8,874 nucleotides of DNA, taken from the NCBI GenBank assembly GCA_016763215.1, contig JAESUF010000210.1, positions 1-8,874 on the forward strand, given 5' to 3'. Origin of the DNA: Flavobacteriaceae bacterium (GTDB taxonomy: Bacteria > Bacteroidota > Bacteroidia > Flavobacteriales > Flavobacteriaceae). The first letter of the stretch is position 1. Each line of letters starts with the position of its first letter. Positions 1 through 4,806 of this stretch are shown piece by piece. The position numbers and the translations under genes were made by a program. Below the pieces are notes generated by a model that was given only the letters and a program-made list of their open reading frames with translations, was not told the DNA's origin and made no database searches.

Positions 1-126
1 ATTTTTAATTTCATAATGTTTGGCTTTTTGTTTTTCAGTTTTTGCTAAGTTAAAAAATACATAGTCTGAAAATTTATAATTATTAAATTCTTCTAAAGAT
101 GAATTTATAAAAAAAAAGGTTCCCTT
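1..126 (-). pseudogene. Coding remnant, unknown, no start codon, runs off left edge
   Basis: Read on the minus strand, this stretch is open and looks like protein, including segments such as SSLEEFNNYKFSDYVFF and NLAKTEKQKAKHYEIKN with balanced charged and aromatic residues. It has no ATG, GTG or TTG start, because a stop lies at 127-129. A run of nine A residues at 109-117 sits just before the good part. Shifting frame there joins it to another open stretch, also without a start, that reaches back to 226. The likeliest reading is a decayed or frameshifted gene whose 3' part continues beyond the window. Alternatives are an intact gene using a rare start, or chance. No family was recognised. 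Confidence 0.35.
31..59. repeat. 29-bp imperfect direct repeat, copy 1
   Basis: This matches 255-283 at 27 of 29 positions, including the shared core GCTAAGTTAAAAAATA. On the minus strand both copies encode the same short string, FFNLA followed by two residues and EK. The repeat may therefore be the trace of two related coding segments rather than a regulatory element. Confidence 0.6.
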
Positions 127-148
127 TTATAATGTTCAGGTAAAACTC

Positions 149-171
149 AAAAAAACAGGTATTACTACCTG
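149..171 (-). terminator. Hairpin plus T-tract, leftward
   Basis: CAGGTA (156-161), a 4-base loop and TACCTG (166-171) form a 6-bp stem. Read on the minus strand the stem is followed by seven T residues (149-155), the layout of an intrinsic terminator. It would stop transcription coming leftward from the membrane-protein gene at 488-964, although that gene ends about 320 bases away. The stem is short, so strength is uncertain. Confidence 0.45.
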
Positions 172-287
172 ACTTAGTCGTATAAAAAAATACAAGTCTT
201 AGAAGTTCTTCAGGAAATACTGGGGTTTAGATATTTATAGTATTCAGTCTTTTATTTTTCAATTTCTGCTAAGTTAAAAAATATCGT
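172..287. other. Spacer with no supported intact gene
   Basis: I see no intact gene here. The stretch is very AT-rich and contains the second copy of the 29-bp repeat (255-283). A 16-codon minus-strand reading frame (252-302) overlaps that repeat, starts with MELIKTIFFNLA and ends EIEK. It is too short to call a gene, but its similarity to the coding remnant at the left edge suggests a duplicated, eroded segment. Confidence 0.4.
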
Positions 288-318
288 TTTGATTAATTCC
301 ATATTTTTTATATTTTTA
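288..318 (+). promoter_or_regulatory. Bacteroidetes-type promoter for the 36-aa peptide
   Basis: A TTTG at 288-291 is followed after 19 bases by TATTTTTA (311-318). This is one base off the Bacteroidetes minus-7 consensus TAnnTTTG and has the expected spacing to the minus-33 element. Transcription would start near 324, giving a leader of under 20 bases before the ATG at 342. The same 19-bp spacing is seen at the promoter of the SPFH gene. Confidence 0.45.
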
Positions 319-341
319 CAAGAGTATCTAAAATTTATCTG

Positions 342-452
342 ATGAAAACTGAAAAAATAAAACACCCTGGTGGTGAAGAATTAACTGAACAACAAAACGA
401 CAACTTAGACAATGGCGGCGATGCTGCTGGAATTGGAGATGTGAGACCTTAA
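342..452 (+). CDS. Small peptide with double-glycine-like leader (36 aa)
   Basis: A 36-codon frame opens with MKTEKIKHPGGEEL, continues TEQQNDNLDNGG and ends DAAGIGDVRP. It is strongly hydrophilic and acidic, with no membrane segment or signal peptide. A charged N-terminal half rich in E, L and Q, followed by a GG pair and a short tail, recalls precursor peptides with double-glycine leaders. However, the conserved leucine sits at -5 instead of the usual -4 relative to the glycine pair. No peptidase-type transporter or modifying enzyme is present in the window. A promoter with good spacing lies upstream. It could instead be a small cytosolic protein of unknown role. The precursor-peptide reading is inference. 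Confidence 0.5.
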   Translation: MKTEKIKHPGGEELTEQQNDNLDNGGDAAGIGDVRP

Positions 453-476
453 GTCTTCCTGTTTATCTTGAACTCG

Positions 477-496
477 TTTAAATGAATTCATTTAAA
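477..496. repeat. 20-bp perfect palindrome
   Basis: TTTAAATGAATTCATTTAAA is its own reverse complement and lies at the junction of the convergent peptide gene and membrane-protein gene, overlapping the latter's stop codon. It has no loop and an almost all-AT stem. It could be a weak bidirectional transcript end or a protein-binding site, but it is not a convincing terminator. Confidence 0.4.
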
Positions 497-964
497 AATC
501 ATGTAATAGTCACTGATAATTAAAAAGACTAACCCTAAAGTCATGGCAATTATTGAACTGTAATTTAACCATGTATTTAATGAATTAAATTGCGCTACCT
601 TTTTATTATCTTTTTGTTGTTGTTCTTCATCAAATGTAGTCCCTGAAATTTTATCTATTTCTTTTCTTGCAAACCTTTCTTCATGTTTATGGGCATTATA
701 TGCCGCAATTTGAGATATAAAATTGAATAAAATTGATAGTGTAAAAAGTAAACCAGACAAAAACAATAGTACAGGATATTCTAATGCTAAACATTTAGCG
801 AACTTAAATTCTCTTAACATTTCAAATAAGATATACAACCCTCCTGCACTGATTGATATCGTTAATAAATCCAGTCTTTTTGCTGAATAAATTCTTATTT
901 CAGTAGTTTTCTTTATATGCTCCTTCCAATCATTATAATTTTCTTTCTTCTTTTTTTTGCTCAT
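488..964 (-). CDS. Unknown membrane protein with three predicted membrane segments (158 aa)
   Basis: No family was recognised. The N-terminus is very basic (five consecutive lysines within the first seven residues). Hydrophobic segments lie at about residues 31-52, 62-88 and 132-156. Between the second and third is a hydrophilic, Gln/Glu/Lys-rich stretch (about 90-125) that could form a short helical or coiled segment on one side of the membrane. There is no signal peptide and no catalytic motif. The ATG at 964 is the only sensible start. A TATCTTTA box only five bases upstream suggests a nearly leaderless mRNA. It is transcribed divergently from the SPFH operon, and the gap between them is 105 bases. 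A role in that module is possible but unproven. Confidence 0.75.
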   Translation of the reverse strand: MSKKKKKENYNDWKEHIKKTTEIRIYSAKRLDLLTISISAGGLYILFEMLREFKFAKCLALEYPVLLFLSGLLFTLSILFNFISQIAAYNAHKHEERFARKEIDKISGTTFDEEQQQKDNKKVAQFNSLNTWLNYSSIIAMTLGLVFLIISDYYMIFK

Positions 965-969
965 AACTT

Positions 970-1000
970 TAAAGATAGCACTTTTTCCGTTCTTTTAAAA
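970..1000 (-). promoter_or_regulatory. Weak divergent promoter for the 158-aa membrane protein
   Basis: On the minus strand TATCTTTA (977 to 970) resembles the minus-7 box TAnnTTTG. A TTTT (1000 to 997) lies 19 bases upstream at the minus-33 position. The box ends five bases before the ATG, so transcription would begin at or next to the start codon. The minus-33 match is poor, so confidence is low. Confidence 0.3.
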
Positions 1001-1003
1001 TAA

Positions 1004-1034
1004 TTTGGAAATGTCAAAAAAAATCATATCTTTG
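1004..1034 (+). promoter_or_regulatory. Bacteroidetes-type promoter of the SPFH operon
   Basis: TTTG (1004-1007), a 19-base spacer and TATCTTTG (1027-1034) match the Bacteroidetes minus-33/minus-7 pattern exactly. The start site would fall near 1040, giving a leader of about 30 bases before the ATG at 1070. No other equally good promoter was seen inside the operon, fitting a single long transcript. Confidence 0.65.
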
Positions 1035-1053
1035 TGATATCATTTTAATATCA
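1026..1053. promoter_or_regulatory. Candidate operator: ATATC/GATAT half-sites over the SPFH promoter
   Basis: Three five-base half-sites occur in a row: ATATC (1026-1030), GATAT (1036-1040) and ATATC (1048-1052). The last two sit within the inverted repeat TGATAT-N7-ATATCA (1035-1053). The spacing is about one helical turn, and the cluster overlaps the minus-7 box and start site. RHH repressors bind short tandem or inverted half-sites, and the operon ends with such a regulator, so autoregulation is a fair guess. In AT-rich DNA such patterns also arise by chance. Confidence 0.3.
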
Positions 1054-1069
1054 TAATAAAATTAATCAT

Positions 1070-1930
1070 ATGGACACAGAAAAAATTATCAAACCCACAA
1101 ACGGATACCTAATGTTACTTGTAACGTTTATCTTATTTTTTGGAGGTATCGCTATTACAATTCGACAAGAAAACCCAGTATACCTCTTCGCAACTTTTTT
1201 TGGGCTGATTGGTTTTTTCGGTTTTATTTTGGTGAATCCAAATACTTCTAAAGTTATTTTACTCTTTGGAAAATACGTAGGTACTATTAAAAATAATGGT
1301 TTGTATTGGGCGAATCCTTTCTTTTCTAAGAAGAAAATTTCTTTACGAGCTAGTAACTTTGATAGTGAGCGTTTAAAAGTAAATGATAAATTAGGAAACC
1401 CCGTAATGATTAGCACCATTTTAGTATGGAGAGTAACCAACACATTCAAAGCTGCTTTTGATGTAGACAATTATGAAAACTTTGTACGAGTACAAACAGA
1501 TGCAGCAGTACGAAAATTAGCAAGTATGTATCCTTACGATAATTTTGCTGATGAAGGACATGAAGAAGATATTACATTACGTTCTAGCGTAAACGAAGTA
1601 AGTGAAGCCTTAGAAAAAGAATTGGAAGAACGTTTGTCTATTGCTGGAATTGAAGTTTTAGAAGCTAGAATTGGTTATTTAGCCTATGCGCAAGAAATTG
1701 CCAATGCCATGCTAAAACGCCAACAAGCAACAGCAATTGTAGCGGCTAGACACAAAATTGTTGAAGGAGCCGTAAGTATGGTGGAAATGGCCTTAGAAGA
1801 ATTAAGCAAGAAACAAATTATTGAGTTAGACGACGAACGTAAAGCAGCCATGGTAAGTAACTTAATGGTAATCTTATGTGGAGACAAGGAAGTTTCTCCG
1901 GTATTAAACACAGGAACATTAAATCATTAA
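1070..1930 (+). CDS. SPFH/Band 7 domain membrane protein (286 aa)
   Basis: Two hydrophobic segments at about residues 11-32 and 38-57 anchor the N-terminus. They are followed by an SPFH (stomatin/prohibitin/flotillin) domain from about residue 60 to 235. Seen in sequence are the typical early segment with GKYVGT, NGLYWANPF and KKKISLR, the central ISTILVWRV strand, and the helical LEKELEERLSIAGIEVLEARIGYLAYAQEIANAML region that precedes the oligomerising helix. The Ala/Glu-rich C-terminal helix (about 215-270) is the part that usually assembles into large rings in the membrane. Members organise membrane microdomains or protect membrane protein complexes, and the exact substrate here is unknown. 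It is the first gene of a ten-gene operon with a strong promoter 35 bases upstream. The next gene begins three bases after its stop, so translation is likely coupled. Confidence 0.88.
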   Translation: MDTEKIIKPTNGYLMLLVTFILFFGGIAITIRQENPVYLFATFFGLIGFFGFILVNPNTSKVILLFGKYVGTIKNNGLYWANPFFSKKKISLRASNFDSERLKVNDKLGNPVMISTILVWRVTNTFKAAFDVDNYENFVRVQTDAAVRKLASMYPYDNFADEGHEEDITLRSSVNEVSEALEKELEERLSIAGIEVLEARIGYLAYAQEIANAMLKRQQATAIVAARHKIVEGAVSMVEMALEELSKKQIIELDDERKAAMVSNLMVILCGDKEVSPVLNTGTLNH

Positions 1931-1933
1931 GCC

Positions 1934-2128
1934 ATGAAAAAAGAAATTACTGATCCACTTATTATGGGCATTGCTCTTGGCACTTCGTTAGGCTCCTCTC
2001 TTGGAGTTGTTATGGGAGTCATATTTGATAATATCGCTATAGGAATTTCATTAGGGATCTCTATAGGGACAGCATTAGGCATAACAATAGGAGCTATTTT
2101 AAAACAGCAAAAGAAAAAAGAACATTAA
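1934..2128 (+). CDS. Glycine-zipper membrane microprotein, copy 1 (64 aa)
   Basis: This small protein is almost entirely two hydrophobic helices with glycine at every fourth residue. Gly12, 16, 20, 24 and 28 line the first helix, and Gly37, 41, 45, 49 and 53 line the second. An FDN turn (31-33) separates them. A basic tail (KQQKKKEH) would stay in the cytoplasm. Perfect GxxxG repeats let helices pack closely and are typical of oligomeric membrane assemblies. It starts three bases after the SPFH stop. Two more genes of the same design follow nearby. The function is not known. Assistance to, or a partner role with, the SPFH protein is the simplest guess, and pore or channel formation is an alternative. 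Confidence 0.75.
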   Translation: MKKEITDPLIMGIALGTSLGSSLGVVMGVIFDNIAIGISLGISIGTALGITIGAILKQQKKKEH

Positions 2129-2129
2129 A

Positions 2130-2222
2130 ATGTTAGGTATTCAAATATCAAATAAAAGAACATTACTAATTGTACTTATTGCATGCATTGTATTATTAAC
2201 CATTGGAGTTTTATTATTTTAA
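2130..2222 (+). CDS. Single-pass membrane peptide (30 aa)
   Basis: This 30-codon frame starts one base after the previous stop and ends four bases before the next gene. It encodes a short polar N-terminus (MLGIQISNKRT) and one hydrophobic helix of about 19 residues (LLIVLIACIVLLTIGVLLF) running to the C-terminus. Its place in a gap that otherwise would be the only hole in a gapless operon supports translation. No family is recognised. It resembles the small membrane regulators that bind larger membrane proteins, but that is analogy only. Confidence 0.5.
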   Translation: MLGIQISNKRTLLIVLIACIVLLTIGVLLF

Positions 2223-2226
2223 AAGT

Positions 2227-2382
2227 ATGAAAAACAATAGCGCAATCTTAGGGTTGATATTTGGAGCCGGTATCGGAATTATTTTTAATAGCACTGGATT
2301 AGGTTTACCAATAGGTGCAGGAGTTGGATATGTCTTAGGACTGGTCCTTACTCAGCAACAAAAGAAAAAAGGAGAAAAATGA
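2227..2382 (+). CDS. Glycine-zipper membrane microprotein, copy 2 (51 aa)
   Basis: This has the same plan as the gene at 1934 but is shorter. One hydrophobic segment has Gly9, 13 and 17, and a second has Gly26, 30, 34 and 38, with a polar NST turn between and a lysine-rich tail (TQQQKKKGEK). The second helix (GLPIGAGVGYVLGLVL) keeps the four-residue glycine spacing. Its stop overlaps the start of the next gene in an ATGA, a sign of coupled translation. Similar tails and glycine phases in all three copies suggest tandem duplication followed by divergence. The function is unknown. Confidence 0.7.
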   Translation: MKNNSAILGLIFGAGIGIIFNSTGLGLPIGAGVGYVLGLVLTQQQKKKGEK

Positions 2383-2586
2383 ATCAAAGGCAATTATTAG
2401 GTTTAGTTATTGGCCTTACTGTTGGGTACAAGTTTAATCATACCATTTGTCATCGTTTTTGAAAACCCTGCAATTGGTATTTCTATTGGAACTGGAGCTG
2501 GTGTATCAATTGGTGTCGCAATTGGCTTATTAAGTCCTAAAAGAAAACAGGGGGAAATAAAGAGAAATAGAGATGAAAGAATATAA
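2379..2586 (+). pseudogene. Glycine-zipper microprotein, copy 3, frameshifted
   Basis: From the ATG at 2379 the frame encodes MNQRQLLGLVIGLTVG and then leaves the family pattern, stopping at 2460. Dropping one base, most simply the T at 2427, restores a continuous protein. It continues TSLIIPFVIVFENPAIG and ISIGTGAGVSIGVAIGLL and ends in a basic tail, with its stop at 2584-2586. In the restored form Gly8, 12, 16 and Gly33, 37, 41, 45, 49 keep the four-residue spacing, and FENPAIGISIG parallels FDNIAIGISLG of copy 1. The break is therefore a real indel or a sequencing error in a once-intact gene. Its restored end overlaps the next gene by 14 bases. Confidence 0.7.
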
Positions 2587-2740
2587 ATTTTTAAAACAAA
2601 AAATGAGTTGGTCTAATAGTCAAAATAAGTTTGAAGATGAAATCAATGCACATGCCAAACAAGGCTGGAGCGTAATTAACGTATATGCAAATACAAGCGG
2701 AGCTGTATATGCTGTTTTAGAAAAAGATAAAAATAGATAA
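2573..2740 (+). CDS. DUF4177-like small protein, copy 1 (55 aa)
   Basis: A 55-residue soluble protein with the layout of DUF4177-type proteins. It has an MKEYKFL opening strand, a helix (KFEDEINAHAKQ), the signature GW at residues 31-32 followed by a beta hairpin (SVINVYAN, AVYAVLEKD). Such proteins are short alpha/beta folds of unknown function. There is no membrane segment or signal peptide. Its stop is followed at once by the start of a second copy. The two share MKEYK, the helix-HAK-GW core and the exact C-terminal DKNR, so they arose by duplication. The assignment to DUF4177 rests on the motif pattern only. Confidence 0.72.
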   Translation: MKEYKFLKQKMSWSNSQNKFEDEINAHAKQGWSVINVYANTSGAVYAVLEKDKNR

Positions 2741-2899
2741 ATGAAAGAATATAAAGTAATTACATGGAAACAAGGGCTCTCTAAAAACAACGAACGCCTA
2801 GAAGATACTCTAAACCAACATGCTAAAACAGGGTGGACAGTAAAACATATCGCTGAAAATACAACTAGAATAGTTTTCGAAAGAGATAAAAACAGATAA
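2741..2899 (+). CDS. DUF4177-like small protein, copy 2 (52 aa)
   Basis: This is a tandem paralogue of the preceding gene, with zero bases between stop and start. It reads MKEYKVITWKQGLS, a helix (NERLEDTLNQHAKT), GW at residues 31-32, then TVKHIAENTTRIVFERDKNR. It is three residues shorter than copy 1, mostly in the hairpin. Two divergent copies in a row may form a heterodimer, but this is inference. The next gene starts one base downstream with GTG. Confidence 0.72.
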   Translation: MKEYKVITWKQGLSKNNERLEDTLNQHAKTGWTVKHIAENTTRIVFERDKNR

Positions 2900-2900
2900 C

Positions 2901-3386
2901 GTGAGAATATTTAAAGAAGAACAACGATTCACTCGAACATGGCTTACCGCGGTATTAACTGTAAGTATTCTTGCTCTAATTGGAATGGTTATCAAAGAGT
3001 ATTCGGAAGAAAACTCCTCTATGACTACCGCTGAATTCTTATCAACTGTAGGGTTAATACTTTTAGTTATCACCCCTATTTTCTTCTTTAAATTAACAAC
3101 AAGAATTGATGAAAAAGGGATTCACTATCGATTTTTCCCTTTCCATCGCTCTTTAAAAACAATACTTTGGTCTGACATACAATCTGTCTACATAAGAAAG
3201 TACAATGCTATTTCCGAATATGGTGGATGGGGATTAAAAGGAAAAGCAATTAACACAAGTGGGAATATTGGGATACAGTTAAAACTAACCAATACTAAAA
3301 AACTATTAATAGGAACCCACAAAGAAGTAGATGCTAAAAAGGTCTTGGAAACCTATCGTCATAAAACAGTACATCATGAAAATTAA
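2901..3386 (+). CDS. Two-helix membrane protein with PH-like domain (161 aa)
   Basis: Two hydrophobic segments (about residues 13-32 and 44-66) are linked by a short acidic loop (KEYSEENSS). They are followed by a soluble C-terminal domain. That domain begins with TTRIDEKGIHYRFFPF and continues with a WSDIQSVYIRKY strand and a YGGWGLKGKA turn. It ends with a GIQLKLTNTKKLLIGTH strand pair and a closing helix (KEVDAKKVLETYR). This order fits bacterial PH-like membrane proteins of unknown function. Start choice: GTG at 2901, one base after the previous stop, gives a clean N-terminus (MRIFKEEQRF), and no better ATG precedes the first membrane helix. Its 3' end overlaps the next gene by 11 bases. 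It probably stays in the inner membrane with the PH-like part in the cytoplasm. Confidence 0.72.
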   Translation: MRIFKEEQRFTRTWLTAVLTVSILALIGMVIKEYSEENSSMTTAEFLSTVGLILLVITPIFFFKLTTRIDEKGIHYRFFPFHRSLKTILWSDIQSVYIRKYNAISEYGGWGLKGKAINTSGNIGIQLKLTNTKKLLIGTHKEVDAKKVLETYRHKTVHHEN

Positions 3387-4299
3387 ATTCTTCATATTTA
3401 TAACAGTCCTAGTCACCAGCTATGTTTTTAGTCAAAAAATTATAGAGAAAGACCTTTTAATCAAAAATGAAAAAATTGAGTTACCTGGAACACTTACCTA
3501 CACCAAGACTAGTAAAAAGTTAATTATTTGGATTCATGGTTCTGGTAATGTAGACAGAAATGGAAACCAGAAAGGTGTTAATGTAAGAGCTAATTATATC
3601 AAGCAGTTTCGAGATGAAATGAATAAAAACAACATTGCATTCTTTAGTTACGACAAGCGCACATCAAATCCAAAAAACGCAGCTTTTTTGAAAAATGTTA
3701 TTTTAGATGACTTTGTAATGGATGCAAAAAAAGTAATTGATCATTTAAAAAAAGAAAAGCAATTTGAAGAAATCATTTTAATTGGACACAGTCAAGGTTC
3801 TTTAATTGCAATGTTGGCTTCAGAAGGGGTTCATAAATATATTTCCTTAGCTGGGCCTTCAGAATCTATTAATGAAACTATTGTTAAGCAGATTTCAACT
3901 CAAAGTGCCGAACTGGGTAAAACAACAGAAAATCACTTTAAAGAATTAAAAGAGACAGGAGATATCAAAGAAGTAAATCCGATGTTAGCAAGCATCTTTT
4001 CAAAACCAAACTATCCATTCTTAAAAAACTGGATGTCTTACAATCCAACCAAAGAGATCAGCAGATTAAAGATTCCAATGTTGATTATAAATGGAACCAA
4101 AGACATTCAAGTTTCTGTCGAAGATGCCAAAGCATTAAATAGCGCAAATAAGAAGTCGGAATTGAAAATTATTGAGAATATGAATCATGTTCTAAAACAT
4201 ATAGAGAAAGATTCAGATAATATGAGCTCATACTATTCGCCAGATTATAAGCTATCGTCAGAACTTGTAAAAACAATCACTCAGTTCGTAAATAAATAA
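3376..4299 (+). CDS. Exported alpha/beta hydrolase (307 aa)
   Basis: The N-terminus MKIKFFIFITVLVTSYVFSQ is a signal peptide, so I place the start at 3376. An in-frame ATG 45 bases upstream would add a tail that spoils the signal. The mature part is an alpha/beta hydrolase. It has an oxyanion-loop HGSG at 54-57, a nucleophile elbow GHSQG with Ser139, a likely acid Asp243 in INGTKD, and His271 in NMNHVLKH, completing the triad. The closest functional class is peptidase- or esterase-like serine hydrolases of the periplasm, and the substrate is not evident. The length is normal for the fold with a small cap region (about 165-225). The start overlaps the preceding gene by 11 bases, and the RHH regulator follows after three bases, so it belongs to the SPFH operon. 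Confidence 0.87.
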   Translation: MKIKFFIFITVLVTSYVFSQKIIEKDLLIKNEKIELPGTLTYTKTSKKLIIWIHGSGNVDRNGNQKGVNVRANYIKQFRDEMNKNNIAFFSYDKRTSNPKNAAFLKNVILDDFVMDAKKVIDHLKKEKQFEEIILIGHSQGSLIAMLASEGVHKYISLAGPSESINETIVKQISTQSAELGKTTENHFKELKETGDIKEVNPMLASIFSKPNYPFLKNWMSYNPTKEISRLKIPMLIINGTKDIQVSVEDAKALNSANKKSELKIIENMNHVLKHIEKDSDNMSSYYSPDYKLSSELVKTITQFVNK

Positions 4300-4302
4300 C
4301 TT

Positions 4303-4466
4303 ATGCAAAAAAGAAAGCTTTTGCTTTACGGATGAATGAAGACATGATGAAAGCCATTGAAAAATGGGCATCAGACGAATTTCGGTCTACCAATGGTCAG
4401 ATTGAATGGATGCTTATGCAATCATTAAAGGATGCCAAAAGAGAGCCTAAAAAGAATGAGAAATAG
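4303..4466 (+). pseudogene. Arc-type ribbon-helix-helix regulator, one-base frameshift
   Basis: From the ATG at 4303 the frame reads MQKRKLLLYG and stops. One extra A in the AAAAAA run at 4307-4312 would give MQKKKAFALRMNEDMM and KAIEKWASDEF, then RSTNGQIEWMLMQSLKDAK and a stop at 4464-4466. This is a full Arc-type RHH protein of about 54 residues. KKAFALRM would be the DNA-binding strand and the rest the two dimerising helices. Without correction, an ATG at 4332 could still yield 44 residues lacking the DNA-binding strand. An SPFH gene with a nearby Arc-type regulator is, from memory, a common flavobacterial arrangement. The defect could be a real mutation, a base-call error in a homopolymer, or a site of A-run slippage. 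Confidence 0.72.
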
Positions 4467-4539
4467 GGAAGTCAATTAGCATCGTCTTCCCTAACTACTA
4501 AATTAAAATTATAAACCCCTCTATCAATTTAGACTTAAT

Positions 4540-4580
4540 AGCTATGTACACAATGGAGGGAGTACATAGTTCTCTTTTCA
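4540..4580 (+). terminator. Probable terminator between the convergent gene clusters
   Basis: AGCTATGTAC (4540-4549) and GTACATAGTT (4562-4571) pair over ten positions, one of them G-T, around a 12-base loop. The stem is followed by the T-rich CTCTTTTC. It lies 74 bases after the RHH gene and just before the end of the minus-strand cluster, so it probably ends the SPFH operon transcript. The tail is not a pure T-run, so efficiency is uncertain. A separate 8-bp stem (4464-4471 with 4486-4493) overlaps the RHH stop codon but lacks a T-tract. Confidence 0.45.
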
Positions 4581-4612
4581 AATTTCCATAGTTAATAATG
4601 TATTTCTTTTTT

Positions 4613-4780
4613 TTAAAAATTGAACTTTGCTTGGTCCTCTCTGCGATTTAATTTATTAACTGCAAATTCTATAAACTCTTTAAGTTCAAACCCAGTAGTT
4701 GTAATTCTATCATGTGGCTTAATTCCTTTTTCATTCTTTGTAAATGTGTAATAAATGTTATTAAAATCTTGATGTGTCAT
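4613..4780 (-). CDS. Unknown small protein (55 aa)
   Basis: No family was recognised. The protein is hydrophilic and basic, with no signal peptide or membrane segment. It opens MTHQDFNNIYYTFTKNEKG, has a middle GFELKEFIEFAVNKLN that should form an amphipathic helix, and ends RREDQAKFNF. It starts 26 bases after the stop of the 56-aa export-signal peptide and is the last gene of the minus-strand cluster. Codon use and amino-acid composition look like real protein, and the frame is exactly bounded by the neighbouring gene and the convergent terminator region. Confidence 0.55.
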   Translation of the reverse strand: MTHQDFNNIYYTFTKNEKGIKPHDRITTTGFELKEFIEFAVNKLNRREDQAKFNF

Positions 4781-4806
4781 AATTAAAATGTTTGAAAAAA
4801 TATTTT

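Noticed and set aside
1066..1470. Antisense open frame across the SPFH gene
   Set aside because: It is opposite to a strong protein match and has no family features. Frames at 1684-1911, 2810-3073, 5878-6165 and 8268-8729 are rejected for the same reason. The last mirrors the Asp-rich repeats as Ser/Pro strings.
3331..3375. Upstream in-frame ATG for the hydrolase
   Set aside because: It would add 15 residues (MLKRSWKPIVIKQYI) ahead of a clean signal peptide and deepen the overlap with the PH-like gene. The start at 3376 is better.
4307..4313. Classical A AAA AAG ribosomal slippery heptamer in the RHH gene
   Set aside because: The bases AAAAAAG are present, but they are not in the reading phase a standard -1 heptamer requires, so programmed frameshifting is not well supported. 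Simple A-run slippage stays possible.
4464..4493. 8-bp stem as a terminator of the RHH gene
   Set aside because: It overlaps the stop codon, has a 14-base loop and no T-tract. The hairpin at 4540-4571 fits better.
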